From positions 1 to 64,000 of the forward strand of contig FMTX01000014.1 in the NCBI GenBank assembly GCA_900100895.1: a stretch of DNA of 64,000 bases, in the 5' to 3' direction. Both the position numbers and the translations under genes were made by a program. Of this stretch, positions 51,861 through 61,529 are shown in pieces. Numbering within the stretch: position 1 is the stretch's first letter; each line of letters opens with the position of its first letter. The DNA is from Lachnospiraceae bacterium YSD2013. GTDB taxonomy: Bacteria > Bacillota > Clostridia > Lachnospirales > Lachnospiraceae. The notes beneath the pieces were generated by a model. That model was not told where the DNA came from. It made no database searches and worked only from the letters and a program-made list of their open reading frames with translations.

Positions 51861-53723
51861 ATGAACATAAAGAACCTTGCACAGTGCAAATTAGTGGGCG
51901 ACGAGTATTGCGGATTCTATTCCGCGGGACTTACGATGCTTGATAATTCTTCCATGAGACGATTTAACAATACATACGAGAGCGGTTCGCAGACCGCCCT
52001 TACCTCAGATGATGGTTTAAAACTTACGGTCTCGTACGAGAAAAGCCCTTACAGCGACGCTACCGAAGTCGTTACTTCTTTTGAAAACGGTTCCGGTGCG
52101 CCGGTTACGCTCGAAATGCTTACCTCTTTTCTTTTGCCTGAAGTTAAGGCAGATAAGATTCATCGTATACTCTCCTTCTGGAGTGCGGAGGGTCGGGTAA
52201 AGACCGATGATCTTGCAGAGCTTAATATGGAGCATTCCTGGAACAATATGGCTTTCCGTGTGGAGAAGTTTGGTAATGTAGGCTCGATGCCCGTAAGAAA
52301 GTATTTTCCCTTTGTGGCACTTGAGGATAGTGAGACGCATTCTTTTACCGCAGTGCAGCTCTACTCTCCCGCTTCATGGCAGATTGAACTTACCGTTCGC
52401 GCAGGTGATGTGGTAAGGGTTTCCGGCGGTATTGCCGACAGAGATTTCGGACAATGGACTAAGACCGTTAAGCCCGGCGAAACATTTGTGGCTCCCAAGG
52501 CCGTTGTCGCTACGGGTTCATCGCTTGAGGAAGTATGCGACAAGCTTGTTAAAGCTCAGCATCCTGACATCAGCCCCGTTGATAATAAGATGGGCATTAC
52601 CTTTAATGAATATTGCGCCACCTGGGGTAATCCCACAATTGATAACCTCAAAAAACTTGCCGATAAGATTGCCGGCAAGGGTATTCAGTATCTTGTAATG
52701 GACTCCGGCTGGTACTCTGATTGCGGTAACTGGTGGGAATACAGGGGTGACTGGAGCATCAATAAGAATCGCTTTCCTAACGGACTTCGTGAGCTTACCG
52801 ATTATATTCGCGGTAAAGGCATGATTCCCGGTATTTGGTATGAATTCGAAGTAGCTGCGCCTAAGTCGGGTGTATATGACAACCCCGAGCACTTCGTTAA
52901 GAAAGACGGCGTTCCGCTTACCGTTGGCGGGGCGAGATTCTGGGACTTGGAAGATCCTTATGTTGAGGCATATCTCGATAAATATGTTATCGGCAATCTT
53001 AAAGACAACGGATTTGGCTATATTAAAGTCGATTATAACGACTCCATGGGTGTAGGTTGTGACGGTCCCGAAGGTCCCGGCGAGAATCTTCGTAAAAAGG
53101 TGCTTGCGACTCAGGAATACTTTAAGAAAATGCGTCGCGAGCTTCCCGACCTTGTAATCGAAAATTGTTCAAGCGGCGGTCACAGACTCGAGCCTTCCTT
53201 TATGGAGCTTGCATCTCAGGCAAGTTTCTCGGATGCTCATGAGATTTCTTCTCTTCCGCTTATTGCCGCTAACCTTCACAGAGTTATTCGCCCGGAGCAG
53301 AGCCAGATATGGGCCGTTATGCGTGCTACCGACAGCGATTCACGCATATTCTATTCCATCTGCGCTACTTTTCTTGGTCGTATGGGCTTAAGCGGCGATG
53401 TATATGATTTGTCCGATCATCAGTGGGGGCTTCTTGACGGAGGCATAGATTTCTACCGTGAGGCCGCACCGATTATCAAAGACGGTTACACTTTCTTTAA
53501 CTGCGCAGACACCAAGAGCTACAACAATCCTACCGGCTCACAGCTGGTGCTCAGAGTATTCGAGGACAAGGTGCTTTGTGTATATCACCGATTTGCCGGT
53601 TCGGAAGATATAGAAACCTTTGCCGGGAAATATGGTATAAACATCTTCTCCCATAATCCACTTAGGCGCTATGGCAGAGCTCAAGAGGATTTCTCCGCAG
53701 AAGCTTATATCTTTGAAAAATAG
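51861..53723 (+). CDS. Alpha-galactosidase, GH36 family
   Basis: A 620-aa enzyme that releases alpha-galactose from oligosaccharides such as raffinose. It has an N-terminal beta-sandwich domain (about 1-230), a TIM barrel with the nucleophile Asp in YIKVDYND (about residue 391), and the acid/base Asp in FSDAHE (about 456). No signal peptide, so it acts in the cytosol on imported sugars. It is shorter than the 730-aa GH36 proteins, as in some Clostridial forms. It is the only clear plus-strand gene, with its own promoter and terminator; no sugar transporter or regulator is beside it. Confidence 0.92.
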   Translation: MNIKNLAQCKLVGDEYCGFYSAGLTMLDNSSMRRFNNTYESGSQTALTSDDGLKLTVSYEKSPYSDATEVVTSFENGSGAPVTLEMLTSFLLPEVKADKIHRILSFWSAEGRVKTDDLAELNMEHSWNNMAFRVEKFGNVGSMPVRKYFPFVALEDSETHSFTAVQLYSPASWQIELTVRAGDVVRVSGGIADRDFGQWTKTVKPGETFVAPKAVVATGSSLEEVCDKLVKAQHPDISPVDNKMGITFNEYCATWGNPTIDNLKKLADKIAGKGIQYLVMDSGWYSDCGNWWEYRGDWSINKNRFPNGLRELTDYIRGKGMIPGIWYEFEVAAPKSGVYDNPEHFVKKDGVPLTVGGARFWDLEDPYVEAYLDKYVIGNLKDNGFGYIKVDYNDSMGVGCDGPEGPGENLRKKVLATQEYFKKMRRELPDLVIENCSSGGHRLEPSFMELASQASFSDAHEISSLPLIAANLHRVIRPEQSQIWAVMRATDSDSRIFYSICATFLGRMGLSGDVYDLSDHQWGLLDGGIDFYREAAPIIKDGYTFFNCADTKSYNNPTGSQLVLRVFEDKVLCVYHRFAGSEDIETFAGKYGINIFSHNPLRRYGRAQEDFSAEAYIFEK

Positions 53724-53736
53724 TTTTTTGATTTAT

Positions 53737-53765
53737 AAAAGCCGAGGACAAATCCTCGGCTTTTT
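53737..53765. terminator. Bidirectional intrinsic terminator
   Basis: GCCGAGGA (53741-53748) pairs with TCCTCGGC (53753-53760) with a 4-nt loop. A-tract and T-tract flank it, so it serves the alpha-galactosidase from the left and the lipoprotein gene at 53767 from the right. Confidence 0.9.
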
Positions 53766-53766
53766 C

Positions 53767-55278
53767 TTATTCTACGTAAAGAAAGGCATCTTTATAGCTT
53801 CCATCTTGATTTATCTTTTCAATAAATTCCTGCTGTGTAATTCCAAACTCAGTATTAAAATCACCTGTGACATACAAAAATGTCATCACTTTGTCTGCCC
53901 CGAATTCTTTAATCAATAAATCCGTAGCCACAGCTGATCCAAAATATGAAAGATGCATGGCAGCATAACTAAAATGGCTTGCTGTTCTTTCCGAACCACC
54001 GGAACGTTCGGCTAAACTCCATCCGGGAATAGCCTCTTTATCGGCAATTTCTTGCTGTCCCACTGCCATCGCAACATAGATTTTATCGGTATATTCGTCC
54101 CCATACTTTGTTTTTAAATCTAAATATTTTTCTTTCACATCGGTAAAATAGAGCGCCGTATCATCCGGATGACCCCAACCGTTATCAGCCAAATACGTTT
54201 TGATATCATCTGCGGTAATCACTTCGTATATCCCGTCCATAGCTTCCAATCCGTCATCCATAAACTTCAACGAGTACCGCACTGCTACACCTTCAGATAT
54301 CCATCCGTCAATGTACGGACGCCCCTGGCCAAGTACCAGTGCGTGTACATATTCATGTGGAGCTTCGGGCGCACCACTTAAATATATCACTGCCTCCTTG
54401 TTGGTAGTGTCTGTAAATGATCTTATTTCATCATCATATAACACTATACTGATATTCTTTTTATTTTTACCCAGATTCTCATACCATGTCGGTGCATCAT
54501 TTTTCATGTCCTGCACAACAATACGAAATTCGCCTTCCGAATCGTGAATTAAATCATACAATTCGCTTGCATCGTGTATCCAGCTTTCTTTGCCGCATAC
54601 CCATTGATCGATGCCGATGCAAAAAGCATAGCACCCATCGACATACTCACTTTTGCCCGTATCCAAAAGTTCATCTATCGAATCATATACATATTCGCTC
54701 TTGCTTCCGTTTGCTTTAAGCCATTCTTCACGGTAGTTATCTGACATAAACTCAGTAAAAGAATGCGACTTCAGCACATGCTCAGTCAAATAATAAGCAT
54801 AAGCCTTGGCGTACTCTATTGTTTCCGCATCGCTGTATCTGTCCCAAAAGAAACCTTCGAACAAAGACTCAAAACCGAGTTGTTCACCTCTATCAATAAA
54901 AGCAACAACCTCTTCCTCTGAAACAGTCGGAATAATATCAAGCGCCAAAGACGCGATTCCAAATGCCTTCCAATAAGGCAATTCGTAAATGTTCTGAGCC
55001 GTGCTGACATAATATTCAATGCCTTTTTCAGCATCTTCACCAGGTTCGGCGACCCCTTCCGGAGAATAATCAAAAATAGCCTGAATAGCTTCTTCCTTAG
55101 AAATGTGCGTCTCCTGAGTATCAACTTCCTCTATTTCCGTCTCTTCGGCTTCGGAAATATGAGATGATTCAGAAATAGTTACAGAAGTTTCAGTTGATAT
55201 AATTGAGTCAGCCTTACCGCATCCGCACAAAAAAAGGATTAAGACAAGAAAAGCAATAAATGCTCTTTTAGAATTCAT
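53767..55278 (-). CDS. HExxH lipoprotein, putative zinc metallopeptidase (paralogue 2)
   Basis: A 503-aa lipoprotein with lipobox LCGCG (about residue 20), a Ser/Thr/Glu linker, a helical domain (about 60-200) and a C-terminal domain with HEYVH (308-312) and a Glu in WISEG (Glu329). The HExxH plus downstream Glu 21 residues later is a gluzincin-like zinc site, in the peptidase_MA style. It shares layout and length with 55329-56840, its neighbour. It may be a cell-surface protease. Substrate unknown. GGGG serves as ribosome site. Confidence 0.75.
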   Translation of the reverse strand: MNSKRAFIAFLVLILFLCGCGKADSIISTETSVTISESSHISEAEETEIEEVDTQETHISKEEAIQAIFDYSPEGVAEPGEDAEKGIEYYVSTAQNIYELPYWKAFGIASLALDIIPTVSEEEVVAFIDRGEQLGFESLFEGFFWDRYSDAETIEYAKAYAYYLTEHVLKSHSFTEFMSDNYREEWLKANGSKSEYVYDSIDELLDTGKSEYVDGCYAFCIGIDQWVCGKESWIHDASELYDLIHDSEGEFRIVVQDMKNDAPTWYENLGKNKKNISIVLYDDEIRSFTDTTNKEAVIYLSGAPEAPHEYVHALVLGQGRPYIDGWISEGVAVRYSLKFMDDGLEAMDGIYEVITADDIKTYLADNGWGHPDDTALYFTDVKEKYLDLKTKYGDEYTDKIYVAMAVGQQEIADKEAIPGWSLAERSGGSERTASHFSYAAMHLSYFGSAVATDLLIKEFGADKVMTFLYVTGDFNTEFGITQQEFIEKINQDGSYKDAFLYVE

Positions 55279-55328
55279 AAAAATACCCCAAACTCATTTT
55301 AAATATTTACACACAAACTGATTTTTTC

Positions 55329-56840
55329 TTACGGCTCATAAATAAATGCGTCGTTATAACTTCCGCTTTTTCTGATCTCATCCAAGAATTCTTGAATCGT
55401 ACAGCCGAATTCCCCCTCGAAATCATCTCCATTTCCTAAATAAGTCAGTACTTTATCCGCCCCAAACTTCTGTATCAGCAAATCTGTCGCCACGTAAGCT
55501 CCGCCATATGTAAGTTTACTTTCTATAGAATTCTTATAAATGTCCGTAAGCGCTCCATTCCCTACATAGTTTTCGTTTGCTTCATAATATCCATCCGCAA
55601 TAGTGCCTCCGTTGAACGGTTCTCCCCTTTCAAGTTCCGTTTGTGCTTCAGCTATATACCTATACACCCTATCGACATATTTATCTCCGTGCTTTTCCTT
55701 TAACACATTATATTTTGCACGTACTGCTTCAGTATATGCCGGCCATTCATCGCTATTCTCAGCTTTAATCTCCGCCAGATAATCATCCAGGCTTGCACCA
55801 TTAAGAACATCCTCAAATTTGCTATCGTAAAAACCTAAATCAGCCAAATATTTCATTGAATAACGAACAGCTGCACCTTCCACCAGCCAAGCCATGTTTG
55901 GATCTGTGGTGGTATACGAAAGCGCATGTACGTATTCGTGAGTGGCTGCAAATGTATTATGTCCCAGGAAAATCGTTTCCACACCATCTGAAGATAAGTG
56001 TGTAAATGAAGCATCTTCAGCTTCAAACAGAGTAAACTTAACAGTTCTTTTACTTGCAACATTTTCAAACCACTCCGGTGCATCAGCTTTCAACTCTTCA
56101 CGAAGACGTCTTACATCTCTTTCGCTGGTGTGTATTACAGAATAGAGTTCTCCTGCATCCTTAACCCAAGTCTCGTTTCCGCATATCCAGTCATGTTCGC
56201 CGACAGTTATAGTATACTGTGTTCTGTCTTTCGTTATTGTTGCCTCTTCCATCAATTCATCGATGTCATCATAGACGTATTCGCTCTTACTTCCCTTTGC
56301 CTTAAGCCATTCTTCCCGATAGTTATTATCTGCAAATTCAGCAAAAGAATAATTATCTAAAATATATTTGGTAAGATGGTAAGCATAAGCCTTGGCATAT
56401 TGAATTGTATTAGGATCACTGTATCTGTCTAAGAAAAAGCCCTCAAAAAGAGACTCAAACCCTTCAGGAGCTCCACCACCGTCTATGAACCTTATTACCA
56501 TAGCATCAGCCAGTCCCGGATTATGATTGATTACCAAAGAAGCAACTCCATAAGCCTTCCAGTAGGGTAATCCATACATCTCCTGTACCAGTCTCGTATA
56601 ATAATCCACATCATAAGCTATGCTCTCATCATATTCATTCGGCTCGGTCTTGGTAACGTTAAGAATAGCCTGTATTGCTTCAGGCACAGATTCATCCGAC
56701 TCTGAAATGTCGGTGACGGCGGATTCTGCTAAGGCTTCGATGGAAGAAACCGATACCTCCGGCTGTGCTTTAGTCTTGCCACATCCACACACAAGAATAG
56801 CAAAAGAAATAACCACCATAAAACGTCTTACTTTTTTCAT
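55329..56840 (-). CDS. HExxH lipoprotein, putative zinc metallopeptidase (paralogue 1)
   Basis: A 503-aa lipoprotein with lipobox VCGCG, a linker and a domain with HEYVH (301-305) and Glu321 in WLVEGAAVRYS. The same gluzincin-like geometry (20 residues between the His motif and the Glu) is present as in its tandem neighbour. Shared blocks are LPYWKA(F/Y)G, FESLFEGFF, NYREEWLKA-GSKSEYVYD and AVRYSxK(F/Y). A TATAAT lies at 56874-56869. It precedes the second copy in a two-gene unit. Candidate surface protease, substrate unknown. Confidence 0.77.
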   Translation of the reverse strand: MKKVRRFMVVISFAILVCGCGKTKAQPEVSVSSIEALAESAVTDISESDESVPEAIQAILNVTKTEPNEYDESIAYDVDYYTRLVQEMYGLPYWKAYGVASLVINHNPGLADAMVIRFIDGGGAPEGFESLFEGFFLDRYSDPNTIQYAKAYAYHLTKYILDNYSFAEFADNNYREEWLKAKGSKSEYVYDDIDELMEEATITKDRTQYTITVGEHDWICGNETWVKDAGELYSVIHTSERDVRRLREELKADAPEWFENVASKRTVKFTLFEAEDASFTHLSSDGVETIFLGHNTFAATHEYVHALSYTTTDPNMAWLVEGAAVRYSMKYLADLGFYDSKFEDVLNGASLDDYLAEIKAENSDEWPAYTEAVRAKYNVLKEKHGDKYVDRVYRYIAEAQTELERGEPFNGGTIADGYYEANENYVGNGALTDIYKNSIESKLTYGGAYVATDLLIQKFGADKVLTYLGNGDDFEGEFGCTIQEFLDEIRKSGSYNDAFIYEP

Positions 56841-56894
56841 ATAAGTACCCCCAGTACCATTTTGTATTATTATACACTAAATATTCTCGATGAG

Positions 56895-56930
56895 AAATAA
56901 AAAACTGCCGCCCGATAATCGGACGGCAGT
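56895..56930 (-). terminator. Intrinsic terminator of ftsZ
   Basis: A 12-bp GC-rich stem (56904-56915 / 56919-56930, one G-U) with a 3-nt loop and a T-tract on the minus strand, 14 nt after the ftsZ stop. Confidence 0.9.
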
Positions 56931-56944
56931 CTGTCAAATTCTTA

Positions 56945-58099
56945 TTATTTCTTCTTAAGGAAGTCAGGAACCACAAGAGTGGTGGGGTCAACCTTACTGT
57001 TAAGCTTGGAAGGTGTGTTCTTGAAAAGATCACTGTTAAAGGTTGCTGTAGGCTGTACAGTCGGTGTGGACTGAGGCAGTACAGGCTTAACCGTAGGAGT
57101 CGTGGGAGCAACTGCGGGTCTGGGATTGAGTCCCAAACGGTCGTTATTGTTAACGGAAAGACCGGTTGCAATAACGGCAATCTTACAGGTCTCCTGCTCT
57201 TCCTTGGAGTATAATGCACCGAAGATAACGTTAACGTCATCGCCGGCAAGTTCACGAACGTAGTCGGTTGCGTCTGCAACGTCTGCCATGGTGATGTCAC
57301 CGGAGATGTTAATGATAACGTTCTTGGCACCCGTGATGGTGGTCTCAAGTAACGGAGACTCAACTGCCATCTTAACAGCTTCCATAGCCTTGTCATCGCC
57401 CTTACCGTTACCGATACCGATATGAGCAACGCCCATACCCTTCATGACGGTCTGTACATCCGCAAAGTCAAGGTTAATGAGTGCGGGTGCATTGATAAGG
57501 TCGGTAATGCCGGATACTGCCTGCTGCAGTACTTCATCGGCTTTCTTAAGTGCATCCGGGAAAGGAGTGCGCTTATCTATAATCTCAAGTAACTTGTCAT
57601 TGGGAATAACAACAAGTGTATCAACATTCTCTTTAATACGATCGATACCGCTTATGGCGTTAACCATACGCTGACGGGCTTCAAATCTGAAGGGCTTGGT
57701 AACTACGCCTACAGTTAAGATACCCATGTCCTTGGCAATCTTGGCAATTACGGGAGCTGCACCTGTACCGGTTCCGCCGCCCATACCGCATGTAATAAAT
57801 ACCATGTCGGCACCGCGAATGGAAGCCTCAAGTACTTCCGCACTTTCCTCGGCTGCTTTCTCACCGATTTCGGGCTTGGCGCCTGCGCCGAGTCCTTTTG
57901 TAAGTTTCTCACCTATCTGAATAAGTTTGGGGGCTTTGCAAAGCTGAAGTGCCTGCTTATCGGTATTGACACCGATGAATTCGACTCCCCCTATATCCTC
58001 TTCTACCATTCTATTTACAGCGTTATTACCTGCTCCGCCTACGCCGATAACTACGATCTTCGCAGCAGATTCCGCTTCATTACTTATAATCTCCAGCAA
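56945..58099 (-). CDS. ftsZ: Cell division protein FtsZ
   Basis: A 384-aa tubulin-like GTPase that forms the division ring. The GGGTGTG loop (about residue 107) is intact, and the protein ends in VVPDFLKKK, the C-terminal peptide that binds FtsZ partners. A Pro/Thr-rich linker precedes it. The start is a TTG at 58099, seven bases after GGAGG; the following residues [14 protein letters not shown] fit the family. It is last in the division cluster, with its own terminator. Confidence 0.97.
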   Translation of the reverse strand: MLEIISNEAESAAKIVVIGVGGAGNNAVNRMVEEDIGGVEFIGVNTDKQALQLCKAPKLIQIGEKLTKGLGAGAKPEIGEKAAEESAEVLEASIRGADMVFITCGMGGGTGTGAAPVIAKIAKDMGILTVGVVTKPFRFEARQRMVNAISGIDRIKENVDTLVVIPNDKLLEIIDKRTPFPDALKKADEVLQQAVSGITDLINAPALINLDFADVQTVMKGMGVAHIGIGNGKGDDKAMEAVKMAVESPLLETTITGAKNVIINISGDITMADVADATDYVRELAGDDVNVIFGALYSKEEQETCKIAVIATGLSVNNNDRLGLNPRPAVAPTTPTVKPVLPQSTPTVQPTATFNSDLFKNTPSKLNSKVDPTTLVVPDFLKKK

Positions 58100-58188
58100 G
58101 GTATTTCCTCCTTCACTTCACAAAAACTCACCAAGTCTATAATATAATTAAATTGTCAACTTCGCAACTAAAAATCTGACATAAAAAC

Positions 58189-59478
58189 TTATTTTTTTAT
58201 AAGTTTTTTAAATACGTCACCGCGCTCTTCGAAATTTTTAAAGTATCCGTAACTTGCCGCGGCAGGGCTTAACAGTACCGCTTCTCCCGCTTCCGCTTTG
58301 GCCAAAGAAGCCTCTACGGCGCCCTCCAAATCGTTTACAAGTACAGCCTTCGGAGCACTTTCGGACTTATCTAAAGCCTCATACATATCATAAATTCTCT
58401 TACCCGATTCATACATGCATACAAGGTATTTGAGACGGCTCTTAGCCACATATTCTACCAGTTCTTCATACTCAATTCCGCGTTCCATTCCGCCCACGAG
58501 CAGTATAGCGGAATTCTTAATGCTTTCAACCGCACTTATTGCTGACTTAACGGTTGTGGAAATCGAATCATCGTAAAAATCTACACCGTGGAAATTGCCT
58601 GCGTACTCAAGTCTGTGCGGTAAGGGCTCGAAAGTCTCAAGCGCCTTTATAAAGGTTTCCGCACTTACACCATACCTTTTAACCACATCATATACAAAAG
58701 CCGCGTTTAAGACGTTGTGTGCGCCTTTAAGCTTAATCGCAGGATAATCTTCAAATGATTTAACAGGACTGTCTTCACGAGCCACATACACGGTCTCGGA
58801 AGGCGCCTCGCCCCACTCCTCAATTACCTCGGGAAGTGTATAAAGAACATCCGTATTCTTCTGGAACTTATATATATTCTTCTTGGCAAGACCATACTTC
58901 TCTCTGGTGCCGTAATGATCGAGATGATCCTCATATACATTCAGTAAAACTGCTGTATGAGGAGAAGTCTTGATATATTCAAGCTGATGACAGGAAAGTT
59001 CGATAACTACAACAGTACCTGACTTGATTTCGTCAGCTATATCAAACACAGGAATACCGATATTACCTGCGAAAACCGTATCCAGACCCGCAGTCTTAAG
59101 TACATGATACATAAGTGATGAGGTAGTACTCTTACCCTTAGTACCCGTAATACCGATTATTCTGTCACCGAAAGCCTGCATAAACACTTCGGTCTGTGAT
59201 GTAATCTCGCACTTATACCCGGCGATATCCTTGTTAAGCACGATTCCCGGGGTCTTAAAGACAACATCGTAATCATCAAGACAATCAAGATATCCGTCAC
59301 CGGACACACAGGATACGCCGGCCGGAACATCAGCTGACACATCGCGCTTATCACTGACTGTAAGCGACTTGTAACCGCCTGCTTCCATTATTCTTTTGAC
59401 AGATGACTGACCTTCTCTTCCGTAGCCAAGCACGCACACGCGCTTGCCCGAGATAAGGTCCTTAATAATATTTATCAT
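58189..59478 (-). CDS. murD: UDP-MurNAc-L-alanine--D-glutamate ligase
   Basis: A 429-aa Mur ligase that adds D-Glu in peptidoglycan precursor synthesis. The ATP loop GTKGKSTT (about residue 112-119) and the LSCHQLEY and NVYEDHLDHYG blocks are as in MurD. It is usually placed between mraY and ftsW, but here it lies between ftsQ and ftsZ. It has a weak ribosome site, 18 nt after ftsQ. Confidence 0.95.
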   Translation of the reverse strand: MINIIKDLISGKRVCVLGYGREGQSSVKRIMEAGGYKSLTVSDKRDVSADVPAGVSCVSGDGYLDCLDDYDVVFKTPGIVLNKDIAGYKCEITSQTEVFMQAFGDRIIGITGTKGKSTTSSLMYHVLKTAGLDTVFAGNIGIPVFDIADEIKSGTVVVIELSCHQLEYIKTSPHTAVLLNVYEDHLDHYGTREKYGLAKKNIYKFQKNTDVLYTLPEVIEEWGEAPSETVYVAREDSPVKSFEDYPAIKLKGAHNVLNAAFVYDVVKRYGVSAETFIKALETFEPLPHRLEYAGNFHGVDFYDDSISTTVKSAISAVESIKNSAILLVGGMERGIEYEELVEYVAKSRLKYLVCMYESGKRIYDMYEALDKSESAPKAVLVNDLEGAVEASLAKAEAGEAVLLSPAAASYGYFKNFEERGDVFKKLIKK

Positions 59479-59496
59479 TTACGTTAAAGCCTCTCT

Positions 59497-60306
59497 TTAG
59501 GGAGCAGTCGATTCCTCTCCGGATTCTTCCGGTTGATTATCGACGGGCATATCAGGCGAATCTTCTTCTTTTTCAAAAGAAGTTCTCTTCGTGGACTCGT
59601 CGTAATTCTCCATGCGAAGTGTTCCCTTCATTCCTTCAAGTTTCGAAAGAATGGCATTTAAATTCATAATCTTAATGTCTAAGTCTTTTTCTTTGCCTAA
59701 CTTAATGGTAATGTCGCCTTTGTAAAGCGTAACCTCGTCAAAGCCCGAAAAATAAATCTTCTCGGCATCAACTTCGTATTTCTCCATAAGCTTGGTTATG
59801 TTTAATACTTTCAGGAAAAGGTCTTCGTCCTTGGCCGGAAGCTTCTCGTGAAGTACCACATAGTCAAAATCAATTCCCACAACCTCGGGTATTCCGTCGG
59901 TTCTCTCTTCCGAAGCCTCCACCACAATACCGTCTTTGTCAAAATAAATGTACTTACCGAGATACTCGACATATCCCGCAAGGGCCTTTTCATAAACGGT
60001 AATCTTGACAGAATCTTTGGAAAGAATCTTAACGTTGATGGTCTCGACAAAAGGAATGTCGGTGACTTCTTTGTTCTTGTACTTGTGGGAAAGATACAAG
60101 GAATTGTCACCGTAGTCTCCTGTCATTATGAGTTCTTTGATTTCATCGTCGGTATAGTGAACGTTACCCTCCACGTATACATTGACGACTCTATATGTCT
60201 CTAAAAGATACTTGTAGGTGAAATACCCTGCAAGAGAAAGAACTGCAAATACAAATAAAACTATCAGTATCGGCGAGACTCTTTTACGATTCTTAGCTTT
60301 CTTCAT
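59497..60306 (-). CDS. ftsQ: Cell division protein FtsQ/DivIB
   Basis: A 269-aa bitopic protein with a basic N-terminus, one helix (about 12-30) and a POTRA domain beginning near VVNVYVEGNVHYTDDEI. It ends with an acidic Glu/Pro-rich tail. It recruits divisome proteins outside the membrane. The start overlaps the ftsW end by 14 bases. Confidence 0.9.
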   Translation of the reverse strand: MKKAKNRKRVSPILIVLFVFAVLSLAGYFTYKYLLETYRVVNVYVEGNVHYTDDEIKELIMTGDYGDNSLYLSHKYKNKEVTDIPFVETINVKILSKDSVKITVYEKALAGYVEYLGKYIYFDKDGIVVEASEERTDGIPEVVGIDFDYVVLHEKLPAKDEDLFLKVLNITKLMEKYEVDAEKIYFSGFDEVTLYKGDITIKLGKEKDLDIKIMNLNAILSKLEGMKGTLRMENYDESTKRTSFEKEEDSPDMPVDNQPEESGEESTAP

Positions 60307-61501
60307 GAGTCTCTTCCTCTTTCACGCGTCGTTTCTTCTTAACGGGAGGTGCATCTTTAAAGTCGCAGTCTCTCGCAATGCGCATTACTATGCCCATTTC
60401 CGCCAAAAGAAAGATTACACTGGAGCCGCCGTAGCTTATGAAAGGAAGCGCAATACCGGTATTGGGAATGGTATTGGTAACAACGGCTATATTAAGTATA
60501 ACCTGCATCGCAATATGTGTGAAAACACCGCATAAAAGCAGGTTCTCGTAAGTATTCGTAATGTGTGATGAAATATCTCTTATGCGCCAAAGCATAAGAA
60601 TAAACATGATAATAATCGCAAGGCCGCCGAAAAGGCCCAGTTCCTCACAGATAATCGAAAAAATCATATCGTTGTGAGCTTCGGGAAGGAAGCCTAACTT
60701 CTGCATACTCTTGCCGAGTCCCTTACCCCAGATTCCGCCGGAACCGATACCGTAAAGTGACTGTATAGGCTGGAAGCCCTTACCATCCGCATATGCCTCG
60801 GGATTAAGCCACGCAAGTACACGCTCGCCTCTGAATCCCAAATGAAGCTTGTCGGGGAACTTAACAAGCGCTATAAAAGCAATCACACCGATTATGGCCA
60901 CTCCGACAAGAATAATATAAGGTCTTAAATTCTTCTTCTCCGAAAGAGTAATCATCATAAAAGCTATACCGCCCACAATAAATGCGGAACTGAAGTTATC
61001 CGTAAGAAAATAGATAACGCCGCTTAAAAGGGCAGCCGGAGCCAGTGTGACAAGGATTCCGCCCCAGGAACGACGGCTGTTCGGAGTCATCCTGTCGATA
61101 AGCGTTGCGGATGTAATAATAACACCAATCTTCGCAATTTCGGCAGGCTGAATTGACAATCCGAAAATGTATATCCATCTTCTGGCACCGTGGGATTCGT
61201 GACCAAGTCCCGTAAGTACCAGGAATATTGATGCCAAAGAAACAAAATAAATAAGCGGAGCAAGCTTCTTGTAAAGCTCCGTAGGAATAAAGCTTACAAC
61301 AGTCATAACCGCAAGTCCCAGTACGACCGCTATCGCCTGCTTCCTAAGGAAATACAGCCCGTCTCCGTCATAATTAAGGGATGACACATAAGAGCTTGTG
61401 GAATAAATCATTACAAGCCCGAATCCAAGCAAAAAGAGCACGATAAATAAAAGCAGATAGTCAAAGTATCTTCTGTTCTTTACCTGTCTTTTGTCTCCCA
61501 T
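60293..61501 (-). CDS. ftsW: FtsW, SEDS peptidoglycan polymerase
   Basis: A 402-aa polytopic SEDS protein with ten helices, the SSYG-type loop near LPFISYGGSS, and the ERVLAWLNPE block. It makes septal glycan strands together with the class B PBP. It follows mraY by 28 nt and precedes ftsQ. A long basic C-terminal tail (PPVKKKRRVKEEE) is cytosolic. RodA is the alternative; the dcw context argues for FtsW. Confidence 0.93.
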   Translation of the reverse strand: MGDKRQVKNRRYFDYLLLFIVLFLLGFGLVMIYSTSSYVSSLNYDGDGLYFLRKQAIAVVLGLAVMTVVSFIPTELYKKLAPLIYFVSLASIFLVLTGLGHESHGARRWIYIFGLSIQPAEIAKIGVIITSATLIDRMTPNSRRSWGGILVTLAPAALLSGVIYFLTDNFSSAFIVGGIAFMMITLSEKKNLRPYIILVGVAIIGVIAFIALVKFPDKLHLGFRGERVLAWLNPEAYADGKGFQPIQSLYGIGSGGIWGKGLGKSMQKLGFLPEAHNDMIFSIICEELGLFGGLAIIIMFILMLWRIRDISSHITNTYENLLLCGVFTHIAMQVILNIAVVTNTIPNTGIALPFISYGGSSVIFLLAEMGIVMRIARDCDFKDAPPVKKKRRVKEEETHEES

Positions 61502-61529
61502 GTTCCGAAAATCTCCCGTGTATCAAAAA

